Shown here: positions 6,668 through 17,100 of the stretch, one piece after another
Numbering within the stretch: position 1 is the stretch's first letter
How the letters are laid out: every line of letters begins with the position of its first letter
Assembly (NCBI GenBank): GCA_964482325.1
Contig: CAYZXD010000032.1
Location: forward strand, 1-26,594
Length of the DNA: 26,594 bases
Reading direction: 5' to 3'
DNA from: CAYZJV01 sp964482325
GTDB taxonomy: Bacteria; Spirochaetota; Spirochaetia; Sphaerochaetales; Sphaerochaetaceae
Notes under the pieces: generated by a model
Databases searched by the model: none
Seen by the model: only the letters and a program-made list of their open reading frames with translations
What the model was told of the DNA's origin: nothing
Translations under genes and position numbers: made by a program

Positions 6668-7715
6668 CGTGGATACAACCGATTTACAGGAAACATCAAT
6701 ACTCTCGAGCACCTTTCAGCAGGAAAGCGATGTACAGGAAAATATCCTGCGCCCGAAGACACTGCAGGACTTTCAAGGACAACAACGGATCAAAGATAAT
6801 CTTTCCATCTTTATTCAAGCTGCCCGCTCTCGAGAAGATTCCCTCGATCATGTCTTTCTGATCGGACCGCCGGGACTGGGTAAAACCACCTTGGCCTCTA
6901 TCATTGCCCATGAGATGGATGCAGAGATCCGGATGACTAGTGCCCCGGCACTTGAAAAACCAAAGGATCTTGCCGGTATCCTGACTAATGTCACCGAGGG
7001 AAGTATCTTCTTCATTGATGAAATTCATCGGATGCGGCCGGCTCTTGAAGAGATGCTCTATATCGCGATGGAAGATTACGAAATTGACTGGATTATCGGA
7101 CAAGGTCCGGCAGCCCGTACAATCCGCATTCCGATCCCCCGGTTTACACTCATTGGGGCGACCACCAAAGCGGGACAGGTTTCATCTCCGCTCTACAGTC
7201 GTTTCGGTATCACCTGTCGTATCGAATTTTATCGTGAAGAAGAATTAGTACAGATTATCAAGCGTTCGGCAGCTATTTTAGAAACGCATATCACTGAATC
7301 GGCAATACGTCTGTTAGCCAAGAGCTCCCGGGGAACGCCCCGGATAGCAAACCGTCTGTTGCGGAGATTGCGTGATTATGCCGTGGTACTCGGAGACGGT
7401 ACAATCGATGAAGATATTGTGAACATAAGTATGGAACGCTTGGGAATTGATGGTGAGGGACTCGAACAGCAGGACCGCAATATTCTCCGCACGATCATTG
7501 AATTCTACGGTGGGGGACCCGTCGGTGCGGAAACACTGGCCATATCTGTCGGTGAAGCCATCGAATCGCTTGAAGACTTTTATGAACCCTATCTCATTCA
7601 GAAAGGGTATCTTAAACGTACCCCTCGCGGTCGTATGGCCACTACGCTTGCCTACGATTTACTTAATATAGCCTACGACAGGAGACCGGATGAAAACCAG
7701 GGAATTCTCTTTTAA
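6660..7715 (+). CDS. ruvB: Holliday junction branch-migration ATPase RuvB
   Basis: RuvB is the hexameric AAA+ motor that drives branch migration. From the TTG at 6660 it has 351 residues: Walker A GPPGLGKTT (69-77), Walker B FFIDEIH (117-123), sensor 1 GATT (166-169), the arginine-finger SRFG (R181), sensor 2 RGTPRIANRLLRR (224-236) and a C-terminal winged helix ending in TPRGR. The start is ambiguous. TTG 6660 would give an 8-base overlap with ruvA (TTGGCTAA), like other junctions in this window. GTG 6669 has an AAGG 10 bases upstream. Both give a complete enzyme. The last 26 bases overlap queA. Confidence 0.96.
   Translation: MANVDTTDLQETSILSSTFQQESDVQENILRPKTLQDFQGQQRIKDNLSIFIQAARSREDSLDHVFLIGPPGLGKTTLASIIAHEMDAEIRMTSAPALEKPKDLAGILTNVTEGSIFFIDEIHRMRPALEEMLYIAMEDYEIDWIIGQGPAARTIRIPIPRFTLIGATTKAGQVSSPLYSRFGITCRIEFYREEELVQIIKRSAAILETHITESAIRLLAKSSRGTPRIANRLLRRLRDYAVVLGDGTIDEDIVNISMERLGIDGEGLEQQDRNILRTIIEFYGGGPVGAETLAISVGEAIESLEDFYEPYLIQKGYLKRTPRGRMATTLAYDLLNIAYDRRPDENQGILF
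7680..7684 (+). promoter_or_regulatory. Shine-Dalgarno for queA inside ruvB
   Basis: AGGAG lies 5 bases before the ATG at 7690, within the ruvB coding region. It supports that ATG as the queA start even though it creates a 26-base overlap with ruvB. Confidence 0.7.
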
Positions 7716-8724
7716 TTTACCGAACCATCTTATCGCTCAATATCCTGCAGAAACACGGGGAGAGAGTCGTCTGTTGGTACTTGATCGATCCACAGGGAAG
7801 CTGACCGACAGTCATATCGATCAGATTACCGATTTTATTCCAAACGGAAGCGTCATGGTGGTAAACAACTCAAAAGTGCGCAAAGCCCGCGTCTATGGTG
7901 AATCAGAACACGGGGGCAGGGTAGAATTTCTTTTTCTTGGCGAGTCAGAGAACGGCACCTGGTCTGCCATGGTGACAAAGAGTAAAAAACAGCGAATCGG
8001 GAAACGGTATACGTTTTCGAATATGCAAGGCGAACAGTGGAAAGCAGAAATTATCGGAGAAGATGAAGCAGGGAAGCTGGTACGATTTGACCAACCGATC
8101 GATGAGTACTTTTTCTCCACCTGCGGCCATGTTCCACTCCCGCCCTACATCAAACGGGACGATACCATCACTGATGAATCACGGTATCAGACGGTATTTG
8201 CCCACACAAGCGGGTCTGTAGCAGCTCCAACTGCGGGTTTGCACTTCACCGAACCTATTCTTGATCGTATTAAAAATTCAGGAATCACCGTATGTCCCGT
8301 GACGTTGCACGTAGGTCCAGGAACCTTTCTTCCTGTCCGGACGGAAGAACTGGAAGATCATCCGATGCATCGAGAACACTATGAAGTTTCCGAAGAGACT
8401 GCCAGCTTGATAAACACGGCAAAGCGAGAAGGGAGAAAGATCATTGCCGTGGGAACCACCAGTGTCCGAACACTGGAATCGGCCTATAATAGGGAAAAAC
8501 AGGAGTTGATTGCGGGACGCAGCAGCACCCAACTCTTTATCAAGCCTCCCTATCATTTCGCCGTCGTGGACCAATTGATTACCAATTTTCATACTCCTGA
8601 ATCGACCCTGCTGGTATTAGTCAGTGCCTTTGCATCAAAGGAACAGATATTCGCTGCATACGAACATGCTGTTCAACACGAGTATAGATTTTTCAGTTAT
8701 GGCGATGCGATGTTCATTAGATGA
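7690..8724 (+). CDS. queA: SAM:tRNA ribosyltransferase-isomerase QueA
   Basis: QueA transfers the ribosyl part of S-adenosylmethionine to preQ1 at tRNA position 34, giving epoxyqueuosine. The 344-residue protein shows family landmarks throughout: FNLPNHLIAQYPAETRGESRLLVLDR at the start (split here as FNLPNHLIAQYP and RGESRLLVLDR), NNSKVRKARV, GHVPLPPYIKR, YQTVFAHTSGSVAAPTAGLHF, LHVGPGTFLPV, VGTTSVRTLES and LITNFHTPESTLLVLVSAFA. It is the last gene of the yebC-ruvCAB group, an arrangement also known elsewhere (ruvAB next to queA). It ends tail-to-tail with tmk, overlapping by 8 bases, so no terminator separates them. Confidence 0.97.
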   Translation: MKTREFSFNLPNHLIAQYPAETRGESRLLVLDRSTGKLTDSHIDQITDFIPNGSVMVVNNSKVRKARVYGESEHGGRVEFLFLGESENGTWSAMVTKSKKQRIGKRYTFSNMQGEQWKAEIIGEDEAGKLVRFDQPIDEYFFSTCGHVPLPPYIKRDDTITDESRYQTVFAHTSGSVAAPTAGLHFTEPILDRIKNSGITVCPVTLHVGPGTFLPVRTEELEDHPMHREHYEVSEETASLINTAKREGRKIIAVGTTSVRTLESAYNREKQELIAGRSSTQLFIKPPYHFAVVDQLITNFHTPESTLLVLVSAFASKEQIFAAYEHAVQHEYRFFSYGDAMFIR

Positions 8725-9337
8725 GAGAATCGGATCGGAGAATCTGGAGAATTTCCTCGGTAATCTCTTCCCGCTTTTTCCGTCCATCAATACGAATGAA
8801 GGTAACTTCATCAGGAAGATCGGCAAAAATCACCTCGTAATTATCGCGTACCTGTTCAAGAAATTCCTGATGTTCAAAGAGTTCTCTTCCATCGTCACGA
8901 TGTTGTATGCGACTCAGACAGGCATCAACCGGAGTATCAAGATAGACCACGTATTTGGGTATTGGAAAATCATTAAGGGCACTCACCCGTTCAAAACCAC
9001 ATTCCACTGATTGATAGGCAAGTGAAGAAAAGAGATACCGATCGGAAATAACCAGAGCGCCTGATGCCAACCGCTGGACGATGCCGCTGATGGGATGATG
9101 CAGATGATCTTCTCGATCAGCCGAAAAGAGCATGGCCAAGGCCAATGGCGTAGTAACCACTTCTTTACGTAACACACTTCGTACCAGTGTACCCAGAGGA
9201 GATGAAGTAGGCTCAAATGTTGCATGACAGGTAACACCGGCAAGATCACACGCCTCGGTCACAGCCTTCATTTGTGTTGTTGTTCCCGCTCCATCAAGCC
9301 CTTCTATCACAATAAAACGATCAAGTATCTGATGCAT
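8717..9337 (-). CDS. tmk: Thymidylate kinase (dTMP kinase)
   Basis: Tmk phosphorylates dTMP to dTDP. The 206-residue protein contains FIVIEGLDGAGTTTQ (8-22), the EPTSSPLG segment (42-49), and DRYLFSSLAYQS (99-110), the family DRY signature, then the VYLDTPVDACLSRI strand and lid. The P-loop is unusual: the invariant lysine position (19) is Thr, giving GxDGAGTTT. The start at 9337 (MHQILDRF) is preferred over an in-frame ATG 11 codons upstream because AGGAGG lies 9 bases before it and the longer form adds only basic, unconserved residues. It is transcribed alone from a promoter between tmk and tamB. Confidence 0.93.
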   Translation of the reverse strand: MHQILDRFIVIEGLDGAGTTTQMKAVTEACDLAGVTCHATFEPTSSPLGTLVRSVLRKEVVTTPLALAMLFSADREDHLHHPISGIVQRLASGALVISDRYLFSSLAYQSVECGFERVSALNDFPIPKYVVYLDTPVDACLSRIQHRDDGRELFEHQEFLEQVRDNYEVIFADLPDEVTFIRIDGRKKREEITEEILQILRSDSLI

Positions 9338-9369
9338 GTATCTCGTCCTCCTCTCCTTGTCTCCTCTCA

Positions 9370-9398
9370 ATGGTACTCAACCTTTGTCTCATTGGCAA
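9370..9398 (-). promoter_or_regulatory. Promoter of tmk
   Basis: On the minus strand, TTGCCA (9398-9393) lies 17 bases before TACCAT (9375-9370). A short purine-rich leader with AGGAGG follows, leading to the ATG at 9337. It matches 5 of 6 consensus bases at -35 and 4 of 6 at -10. Confidence 0.6.
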
Positions 9399-9436
9399 GA
9401 ACTGAAAAAAGGGTAGGTAAACGTCTCGATACCCGC

Positions 9437-9442
9437 TATACT
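9437..9442 (+). promoter_or_regulatory. Candidate -10 element for tamB-bamA
   Basis: TATACT, identical to the -10 of the ssrA promoter, lies 21 bases before the tamB-like ATG. The best -35 at 17 bases spacing is only TAGGTA (9414-9419). It lies back to back with the tmk promoter in the 125-base divergent region (9338-9462). Confidence 0.35.
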
Positions 9443-9462
9443 GATGCCATGCGGATGTGCAG

Positions 9463-12400
9463 ATGAAATATCATACAACGCCCGGTAACACAATCACCTC
9501 TCTTGTATTGCTCTTAGTGGTGCTCATGGCAGTTGCGCTGGGTTCCGCTGTGAATCTCGTACCGGAAGTCACCGAGCGGATTACCGGCTCCATACTTTCC
9601 CAATTGCAGGGAAATGGAGAACGAAAAGTAGTAATCGCATCAGTCGATTCTTCCCTCTTCTCTGCAATTACGCTCAATACAATAACCGTACAAGATGATC
9701 AGGGCAAGGAAATTGCATCAGCAGATACCATCCGTCTTGATACTCCGTTGTACCGACTGCTTTTCAATCGGTTTATGCCCAAGGAATTAGCTCTTACTAT
9801 TTCGGGATTAGAAGCAGAAATTGATGATGCGCTGCTAACCTCTTTCACAAATACTGAAAGCGAATCAGGCAGTCTTTTCACCGATAGAACCATCACTGTA
9901 ACCGTGAATGATGCTCATATTGCACTCGATACGGAGGCAATACAGGCCACCCTTGCACAACTAAAAGCAGTAGCTACTCTCCGTAATGGCAATCTGTTGG
10001 GTGCAGAAGCTCATACTGATCGTATTTCCTGGACGAGCGAAATTGCCGGAAACGGAGAAGCTGAACAGGTAACGATACGTGCAAACGATCGAGGATCCAA
10101 AGTAGACCTCGGTGCAACGATGAAAAATACCCGCTATGCATACGATTTGCTTTCTGCTTCGTGGGATCAGGCTGTATTCACCGCTCAAACAGCTTCATGG
10201 GAAGCATTGGGTAGGGGAAATCTTTCGATTGCTGCAGACCTATCGCACCTACGTGCTGCATATGAGACCTTCGAAGGTGACAGCACTTCTCTTTCCGCTT
10301 CAGCACAACTGGTTGCGGGTACGGTTGCAGAAGCACGAGCTGCTATCCCCAATATGCATGCCACCTATGATCAATGGTCAGTCACGGTTGATCCCAGTTC
10401 TGTACAGTACACACAGGACAATACAGATCAGGCAACTATTCAGCTATTTATCGCCGAACATCTGCAGGTTCGTGACGGAGTACTTGATGATCCAGTACTC
10501 GATGCTCAACAGACTCGTATAACGGTGAACCTTAATGATACCAATCGAAGTGTCCAATTGGATGCCCGACAGATCATCGCGAAAGAGACTCATCGGATAC
10601 CCTTACCCGAATACCTGCAGGAAATCACTTTGTCTGATACCTATGCACTGATAATTGAAGACCTCCTGCAATACGAAAAAAATGCAGAAGCAAGTGCATC
10701 GTTTACGATGAATACCTCCCTTCCTTTTCTCTCAGTGACCCAGGGTGCTCTATCGGGTAGCCTCACGCTCGATGGGGGAAATCAGATCAGCCGTTCACAA
10801 CTTGCGGTGGAAAAGATGCGTACAGAGGAACTGTCAGGTGAAGCCAGTGCTCAACTGGCCTATCGTCCTGAGGCGCAAGATGGCTCGGTCTTCTCTGCTG
10901 AACTGAATCACAGCAGTGGGATTCAGCTCTCCTTCGATTACACAGAAACAGCTCGTTCTGCATTACGGCTACAACAGTTTACTCCCTACGACTTTATTTC
11001 TGTGCTTGACCAGTTTGCACCGAGCGTTTCCTCCGTCGTGGCGTCAGAGACCTCATTACAGGGGAATATATCCATAACCAGCGCTCCCGATATCTCTTAC
11101 GGACGAGTAACGGGAGAATTGGGAATTGCCAATCTTGCCGTTGATGAGCAACGGTTCAACCTGGCAACAACCCTATCGCTCAATTTCAATCCTCAGCAGT
11201 TTATCGTACCACTTGCTACCGTAACTACGGAAGGTTACCGAATTTCCTACGAGGGAATTATTGATCGTGATCTGCTCTTTCCGGAAGGAACATTGGAAGC
11301 AACCGATGTGGAAAGTGGTGAGATCATAGCCAATGCCGATTTTGAACGACTTGCTGCACAACGATATGGATACCGTATCACATCACCGAAGTTGGCCGAT
11401 TCTGATTTGTCGGGTGATGTTTCCTGGGAAGACCGTGATACCGTGAAAGCTCAAGGGGTCCTCTCTATTCCCGGAGCCTCATATCCGCTTGCAATCATGT
11501 TTGATGAACAGGCCGGTATGCTCACACTTGATTCTGATGCAGTTACTGCTCAGCTTGACTTTTTATCGGTACCCGGGCATGTCACCTTTGATCTTGAGAT
11601 GAATAATCTTATGCTCCCCCCATCCCAATCTCAGTACCTGCAGGGGCAGGGAGTGGTAAATGGGTCCCTAGCAGCAGATTTTTCTCTTGCTGAAGAACTG
11701 TTTCTTATCAGCGCTCCGCAGGTACGTCTTGAAGGTTTAGCATGGGGAGATCAAGATCCATTTTCGCTCTCGCTTTCCTTCGATGCAGATTCTCAGCAGG
11801 TACGTATTGAACAGATTACCTATGAGGATCGGTATGGACCACTGAAAGGCTATGCATCGGTATATCACCAGACTTTGCGGACTCTTTTTACCCGTGAACT
11901 CAATCAGTTACGCGTGATAAGCAAATTATCAGGTGACGATACCGAACAGATCGCACTGTCGCTCTATCCCGATGAACAGAAACCCCATCTGGTGCGGGGT
12001 CTCATTGAAGTGGATGGGATTAACATGGGAAGGTTCCTTCCTCAACATGATGGGGTAGAGCTCTCTCTGGCTGTTATTGGTTCCACCGATATGCAGACAC
12101 AGGCGCTCGGAAATGCCCGATTATCCCTGATTGATATCAATCGCGACCAGAATTTCTCGCTTTCCCTCCAGGCAGCCCCCTGGGGAATCCTTGTCGATGA
12201 AGGGAGGTATCGATCGGAAACAACCGAGATCACCATCGATTCCATTCGACTGCCCTATCAGGGAATCAGTGAGCTGACGGCACACTTTGCCCAGGATTTC
12301 CCCATCACCTGGCGAGATGGTACTACTCGTGCTACCGTGTATGCTTCAACAGAATTGCTTTCAGCAGATTCTTTGTTTTCCTGGATATCCCGCAACATGC

Positions 12401-14133
12401 AGATGGATGAATTACCCCCGATTACTTTGCAGCATTCTGATGTTGCCCTCTATGGAGCTATTACGTGGCAGGATGGTACCCATACGATTACGCTGCAGGA
12501 TGATGTCATCACGGTAACTCCGGGAACGGGAGGAACTGTAGAGGGTTCCTACCATCTTGGCAGCGGTGAATTACAGATACATGCGAAACAGGGTTTTCCG
12601 CTCCCGCTTACGGCATCGGGAACACTTACCGGTTCGAAGATTTCATTGGATGTTTCTCAATTGACTTTTGATATTACCCACATCAATGCGCTCCTGCTTG
12701 AACCAGTAATAGAATTCCATCAGGGAGTATTTCATGGAACGGGAATAATAGATGGGGAACTCAGGAATCCCGATTATTTTGGCACATTCACCGCAGATTC
12801 GGTAGAGATGACTACTTTTTGGACTCCTGGCGAAATGCTTTCCATGAAAAATCCGGTAGTGACTATTTCTGAAAACCTTGCAACGGTTTCCCCCACACCG
12901 ATGGTTGCCGTACATACTTCCGGAAGACGGTCGCGGGGCGTAACTCAGATGCAAGCCACCGTAGAACGGTGGATTATTCCTCACTACCGTATCGATGTGC
13001 TTGAAATCGACAACCCGGTTTCAATATGGATTCCCCTTCTCGGTATCGATATCAATGTCGAAGCACGCGCTGCAGGAACTTTTTCCATTGACGGAACGCC
13101 CACGGAAGAATCGTTACTTGGGGATGTGATTGTATCAGACACACAAATATCTTTTGGACTGCCACAGCTGCCGTCATGGGTGGTGGAGAAACAACGGACA
13201 TCCATCGATATGACCTTGCGTACGGGACGAAACGTGTCGTTTACCTTTCCAAATGAGGAATCGCCAATTCTCCGGGCAACCTTCAATGATAATCAGCGGG
13301 TTGATATCTTGGTCGAAGCTCCGAGTATGGCAACGACCTTCACCGGAGAACTGTCTCTGCGCAGCGGTGAAATTTACTATGTACAGAAGAATTTCTACAT
13401 CACCGAAGGGTCTCTAAAGTTCCCTCCGGTAGGGACAGCTTTGAACAATGATTTCATGCCTCGATTGAATCTACGGGCTCGATTACGTGAATTTGAGAGC
13501 GATGGTACGCGTGTAGATATTTTTCTGGTACTGCAGGAAGCACGGTTTGACGATCTCAATCCACGGTTTGAATCTATTCCGAATCGCAGTACTAACGAGA
13601 TATTGGAACTGCTAGGACAGAGTATCGTCTCCACCGGATCTGCAACTGATGGTACGGACACCTCTGTAGTTGCAGTCGCTTCTGCGGCTACCGATGTGAT
13701 TTCCCGCCTGGGCTTATTGCAGACTACTACGATCTCTCTTGGATTTTCCAGCGTTATTCGTGATTCGTTAGGGCTAGATGTGTTCACCATCCGTACGAAT
13801 CTTCTACAGAACATTCTTTTCGAAGCCCTTCCCGGAATCAGTGCCGATACGACAGCAAGTCCTATTGCCCGCTATCTCGATAATACGACCATGTACATAG
13901 GCAAGTACCTCTTTGACGAGTTGTACCTGCAGGGAATGATCCATCTGAGGCGAGATGTCAGAGGAGCTTCAAACTCATTCCTAGCTAATGATTTACGCAT
14001 TGATACCGAATTAAGTGTCGAATGGACGAACCCCCTTGCAGCTTTCAGCCTGTTCACTCAGCCGGAAGAGTTGTCGGTTTTTGAATTATTCGATACTATG
14101 GGGTTCAGTATAACAAAGCGATTTGAATTTTAA
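9463..14133 (+). CDS. tamB: TamB-like translocation/assembly protein (DUF490)
   Basis: TamB-family proteins are anchored in the inner membrane, span the periplasm as a long beta-rich rod and serve outer-membrane biogenesis. The 1556 residues start with an N-terminal membrane helix (about 11-33) and continue as a long stretch of alternating polar and hydrophobic beta-like sequence. The C-terminal TamB domain is recognisable in TFTGELSLRSGEIYYVQ, FYITEGSLKFP and PRLNLRARL, followed by the final EWTNPLAAFSL and a terminal phenylalanine. The start is placed at ATG 9463; GTG 9457 is in frame but the GGA upstream fits the ATG better. bamA follows after 11 bases. In Borrelia a TamB homologue works with BamA because no TamA exists, and the neighbour here supports that partnership. 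Symbol by family and context. Confidence 0.88.
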   Translation: MKYHTTPGNTITSLVLLLVVLMAVALGSAVNLVPEVTERITGSILSQLQGNGERKVVIASVDSSLFSAITLNTITVQDDQGKEIASADTIRLDTPLYRLLFNRFMPKELALTISGLEAEIDDALLTSFTNTESESGSLFTDRTITVTVNDAHIALDTEAIQATLAQLKAVATLRNGNLLGAEAHTDRISWTSEIAGNGEAEQVTIRANDRGSKVDLGATMKNTRYAYDLLSASWDQAVFTAQTASWEALGRGNLSIAADLSHLRAAYETFEGDSTSLSASAQLVAGTVAEARAAIPNMHATYDQWSVTVDPSSVQYTQDNTDQATIQLFIAEHLQVRDGVLDDPVLDAQQTRITVNLNDTNRSVQLDARQIIAKETHRIPLPEYLQEITLSDTYALIIEDLLQYEKNAEASASFTMNTSLPFLSVTQGALSGSLTLDGGNQISRSQLAVEKMRTEELSGEASAQLAYRPEAQDGSVFSAELNHSSGIQLSFDYTETARSALRLQQFTPYDFISVLDQFAPSVSSVVASETSLQGNISITSAPDISYGRVTGELGIANLAVDEQRFNLATTLSLNFNPQQFIVPLATVTTEGYRISYEGIIDRDLLFPEGTLEATDVESGEIIANADFERLAAQRYGYRITSPKLADSDLSGDVSWEDRDTVKAQGVLSIPGASYPLAIMFDEQAGMLTLDSDAVTAQLDFLSVPGHVTFDLEMNNLMLPPSQSQYLQGQGVVNGSLAADFSLAEELFLISAPQVRLEGLAWGDQDPFSLSLSFDADSQQVRIEQITYEDRYGPLKGYASVYHQTLRTLFTRELNQLRVISKLSGDDTEQIALSLYPDEQKPHLVRGLIEVDGINMGRFLPQHDGVELSLAVIGSTDMQTQALGNARLSLIDINRDQNFSLSLQAAPWGILVDEGRYRSETTEITIDSIRLPYQGISELTAHFAQDFPITWRDGTTRATVYASTELLSADSLFSWISRNMQMDELPPITLQHSDVALYGAITWQDGTHTITLQDDVITVTPGTGGTVEGSYHLGSGELQIHAKQGFPLPLTASGTLTGSKISLDVSQLTFDITHINALLLEPVIEFHQGVFHGTGIIDGELRNPDYFGTFTADSVEMTTFWTPGEMLSMKNPVVTISENLATVSPTPMVAVHTSGRRSRGVTQMQATVERWIIPHYRIDVLEIDNPVSIWIPLLGIDINVEARAAGTFSIDGTPTEESLLGDVIVSDTQISFGLPQLPSWVVEKQRTSIDMTLRTGRNVSFTFPNEESPILRATFNDNQRVDILVEAPSMATTFTGELSLRSGEIYYVQKNFYITEGSLKFPPVGTALNNDFMPRLNLRARLREFESDGTRVDIFLVLQEARFDDLNPRFESIPNRSTNEILELLGQSIVSTGSATDGTDTSVVAVASAATDVISRLGLLQTTTISLGFSSVIRDSLGLDVFTIRTNLLQNILFEALPGISADTTASPIARYLDNTTMYIGKYLFDELYLQGMIHLRRDVRGASNSFLANDLRIDTELSVEWTNPLAAFSLFTQPEELSVFELFDTMGFSITKRFEF

Positions 14134-14144
14134 GAGGAGTCCAC

Positions 14145-17100
14145 ATGCGGCGAAACGCAATCATCCCATTTTTATTACTGATCATACTCCTACCGCTATC
14201 AGCAGCAGAGCCCAATCTTGAGGCTTGGTGGGAAGGAAAACCTATCACCGAATTCGTCTATGTAGATCTGCAGCAAGTGGATCCTGCTACGATTGATCCT
14301 CTAGTTGATCCACTTGTAGGCACTTCATACGATCAACAGGAGATTGATTCTGTCGTGAATCAGATGCTGGAAAGTGGAAACTTTCTTGAAGTGATCGCCA
14401 TACCGGCACGTGTAGATGGGTCTACCGATCAAGTTATGGTCTATATCGAATTTATCGAACGAAAACAACTTACCCGTATTACTTTTACAGGAAACCGCTT
14501 TATTTCGACGGAAGATCTGACCAATGCCCTTTCCTTACAAGAAGGACAGATGTTCGATACCACAGACCTCGCTGCAGCCGAACAGGAAATCAGAGCATTG
14601 TATGCTGATCGAGGCTATGCCCGCGTGGATATCTATTCGGACTATACAGATGATGCACAGAACGATGGAATCAAGGTGAGCTTTGCCATTACTGAGTACG
14701 AATGGTATCAGCAGAAACCTATTCGCGGTTTTACCTATGAGGGATTGAAGCATGTCAACCGTGACACCCTTGATGATTTGACCTATCCCTATATAGGAAA
14801 ACCGTTTACACAAGAACTCTACCAGGAAATCGAAGGAAAATTGAACGAACTGCAGACGTTCAGCGTTTTCGAGGCTGAGGCTGAACGCGGTGGCCCCAAT
14901 AATAATGAGCTGTTCATAACCTTCACGTTTACAGAACTCCCGATCATCCGCACGATCAATTATCGTGGGAATGATTCCATCCGAACTCGTGTGCTTGAAG
15001 ATACGATCACGGTAGCAACAGGAGACTTCTTATCACTGAATCGCATCAATGGAGAGGTTGAATCATTGAAAACCCTCTATAAGGAGCGCGGATATGCTGA
15101 TGTGAAGGTGTCCTCAGATTACACGCTCGATGAAGCATTAAATGAACTTGATCTTACCTTTACCGTCGAGGAAGGAAGGCAATGGAAGATCGGAGAAATT
15201 GTCTTTGAAGGAAATGAGCTACTCGGCGACTCTACGTTGAAAAAGTCCATTACATCTAAAGTTCAATCGCTGTTTAATAGCGGCAATTATGATGCGGCGA
15301 AAATTGCAGCTGATACGCAGTCGCTGCAGTTGACCTATCAGAAAAATGGATTCATTGATGTCCAACTCAGAGATGTACGTCTTGAAGATATCGTTCAGGA
15401 AGATCCGGCCGTGCGTAAACTACGCGTCGTATTTGAGATTGAGGAAGGCCAGCAATGGTTCTTCGGTGGTATTGCGGTTGAAGGCAATACCATCTACAGC
15501 GATGAGCAGATTAATGAATTATTGACCTTGCAAACCGGTTCCGTGTTGGATATCACGCGGGTACAGAGTGAAATCAGCAAAATTGCTGATTTGTACTGGG
15601 ATGAAGGATATGTAGAAAATACGATTGACGTTGCTGAAACCCGTAATGGAGATGAAAAGACAGTTTCTTTCACGGTATCGATCGTGGAACGTGGTCAGGC
15701 AACGGTTGAAGAGGTCATTATCCGTGGTCTCACCAAGACAAAACCCTATGTGCTCGAGCGTGAGCTGTCACTGAAAGCAGGGGATATTTTCAGTAAAGCC
15801 AAGTATGTCCAAAGCGCACAAAATCTCTATAATACCGGGTTGCTCACTGATGTGGTCCCTTCAATCAGTTATGGAACACAGGAAAATTCTCTAGTGGTAA
15901 CGTATCAGGTAACAGAAGGAAACCAGATGAATATCGGATTCGGTGCCACCTTTGGTGGCAATGTTGAAGGTTTTCCCGTAAGTGGATTCCTTTCCTGGTC
16001 CGATACTAACCTGTTCGGAACCGGTAGAGATTTGGAAATTTCCACCGAACTTTCACCCGATTCCCAGTCTGCTTCCATAGCATTCAGAGACAATTGGGTA
16101 GGTGATAAACGGTGGAGCAATGCGGTAAATCTCTCCTTCAACCGCAGTACGTATGGTAATGGCATGATTTTGGGTAATCACTCACCCGATAACCGGGTTC
16201 GTGAGGATGAAGCATATCCCTATCCCTATACCAGTTATGACGCATGGCAGGCCGCCGGCGGTGATACACCCGATAGTGAATATTTGATGGAATATGATTC
16301 GTTACGGATCAGTCTCGGATATACAACCGGATATACGTTTGTCTTTGATGCCGGACGTTTATCGCTCTCCATCGGTCCGTCAATTACCTTGAACCGTGCC
16401 CTGTATGATACTGAAACGTATACTCCCTTCGATTATACGATACGACAGTATGGTGAAGCATGGCAGTTCTCAAACCGCATCGGAGCTTCCGTATCCTGGG
16501 ATGGAAGGGATCTCATTAATAACACAACACGGGGATATGTGGTCAGTCAGAATGTGGTCTATGCCGGTGGTGTGCTCGGAGGACTTTCCAATTATATCCG
16601 GACAGCCTCGAGTTTCTCTGCATTCCTGAAACTGTTCGAAGTCGGTGAAGAAAAACCAACCCCGGGAGTCATCAGTCTCAATACTACGGTCTCCACCATG
16701 CTTAACCAGCTGTTCCCCGAAGACTACTCAAACTGGTCGGGAAGCTGGCTCAACGGTATGAGTGCATCGAAATATGAGTATCTGTATATTGACGGCATGA
16801 CCATCGCTCGAGGTATCACCCCGAAATTCTACCTTGAATTCCTCTGGGATTCATCGCTTGAATTCAGTATCCAGATAGCAGAAAACGTGCTGTGGGGAGA
16901 GGCCTTTGTCAGTGCAACCGGAGCATCCGAATCGCTGGCGCAGGTAGGAAGTTCACCACTGGATTGGTACTTCTCGGCAGGGCTCGGTATCCGATTAAAA
17001 GTTCCGGGATTTCCTCTGGGACTCTATATCGTCAAGAACGCCACCATGGCTGACGGTAATCCGTTCTCGTGGGAACCGGGACCGATTTTCAGCAATCCAT

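Noticed and set aside
8624..9010. 128-codon plus-strand frame over the tmk gene
   Set aside because: It is antisense to tmk, which has the P-loop and DRY motif; no motif or start signal was found.
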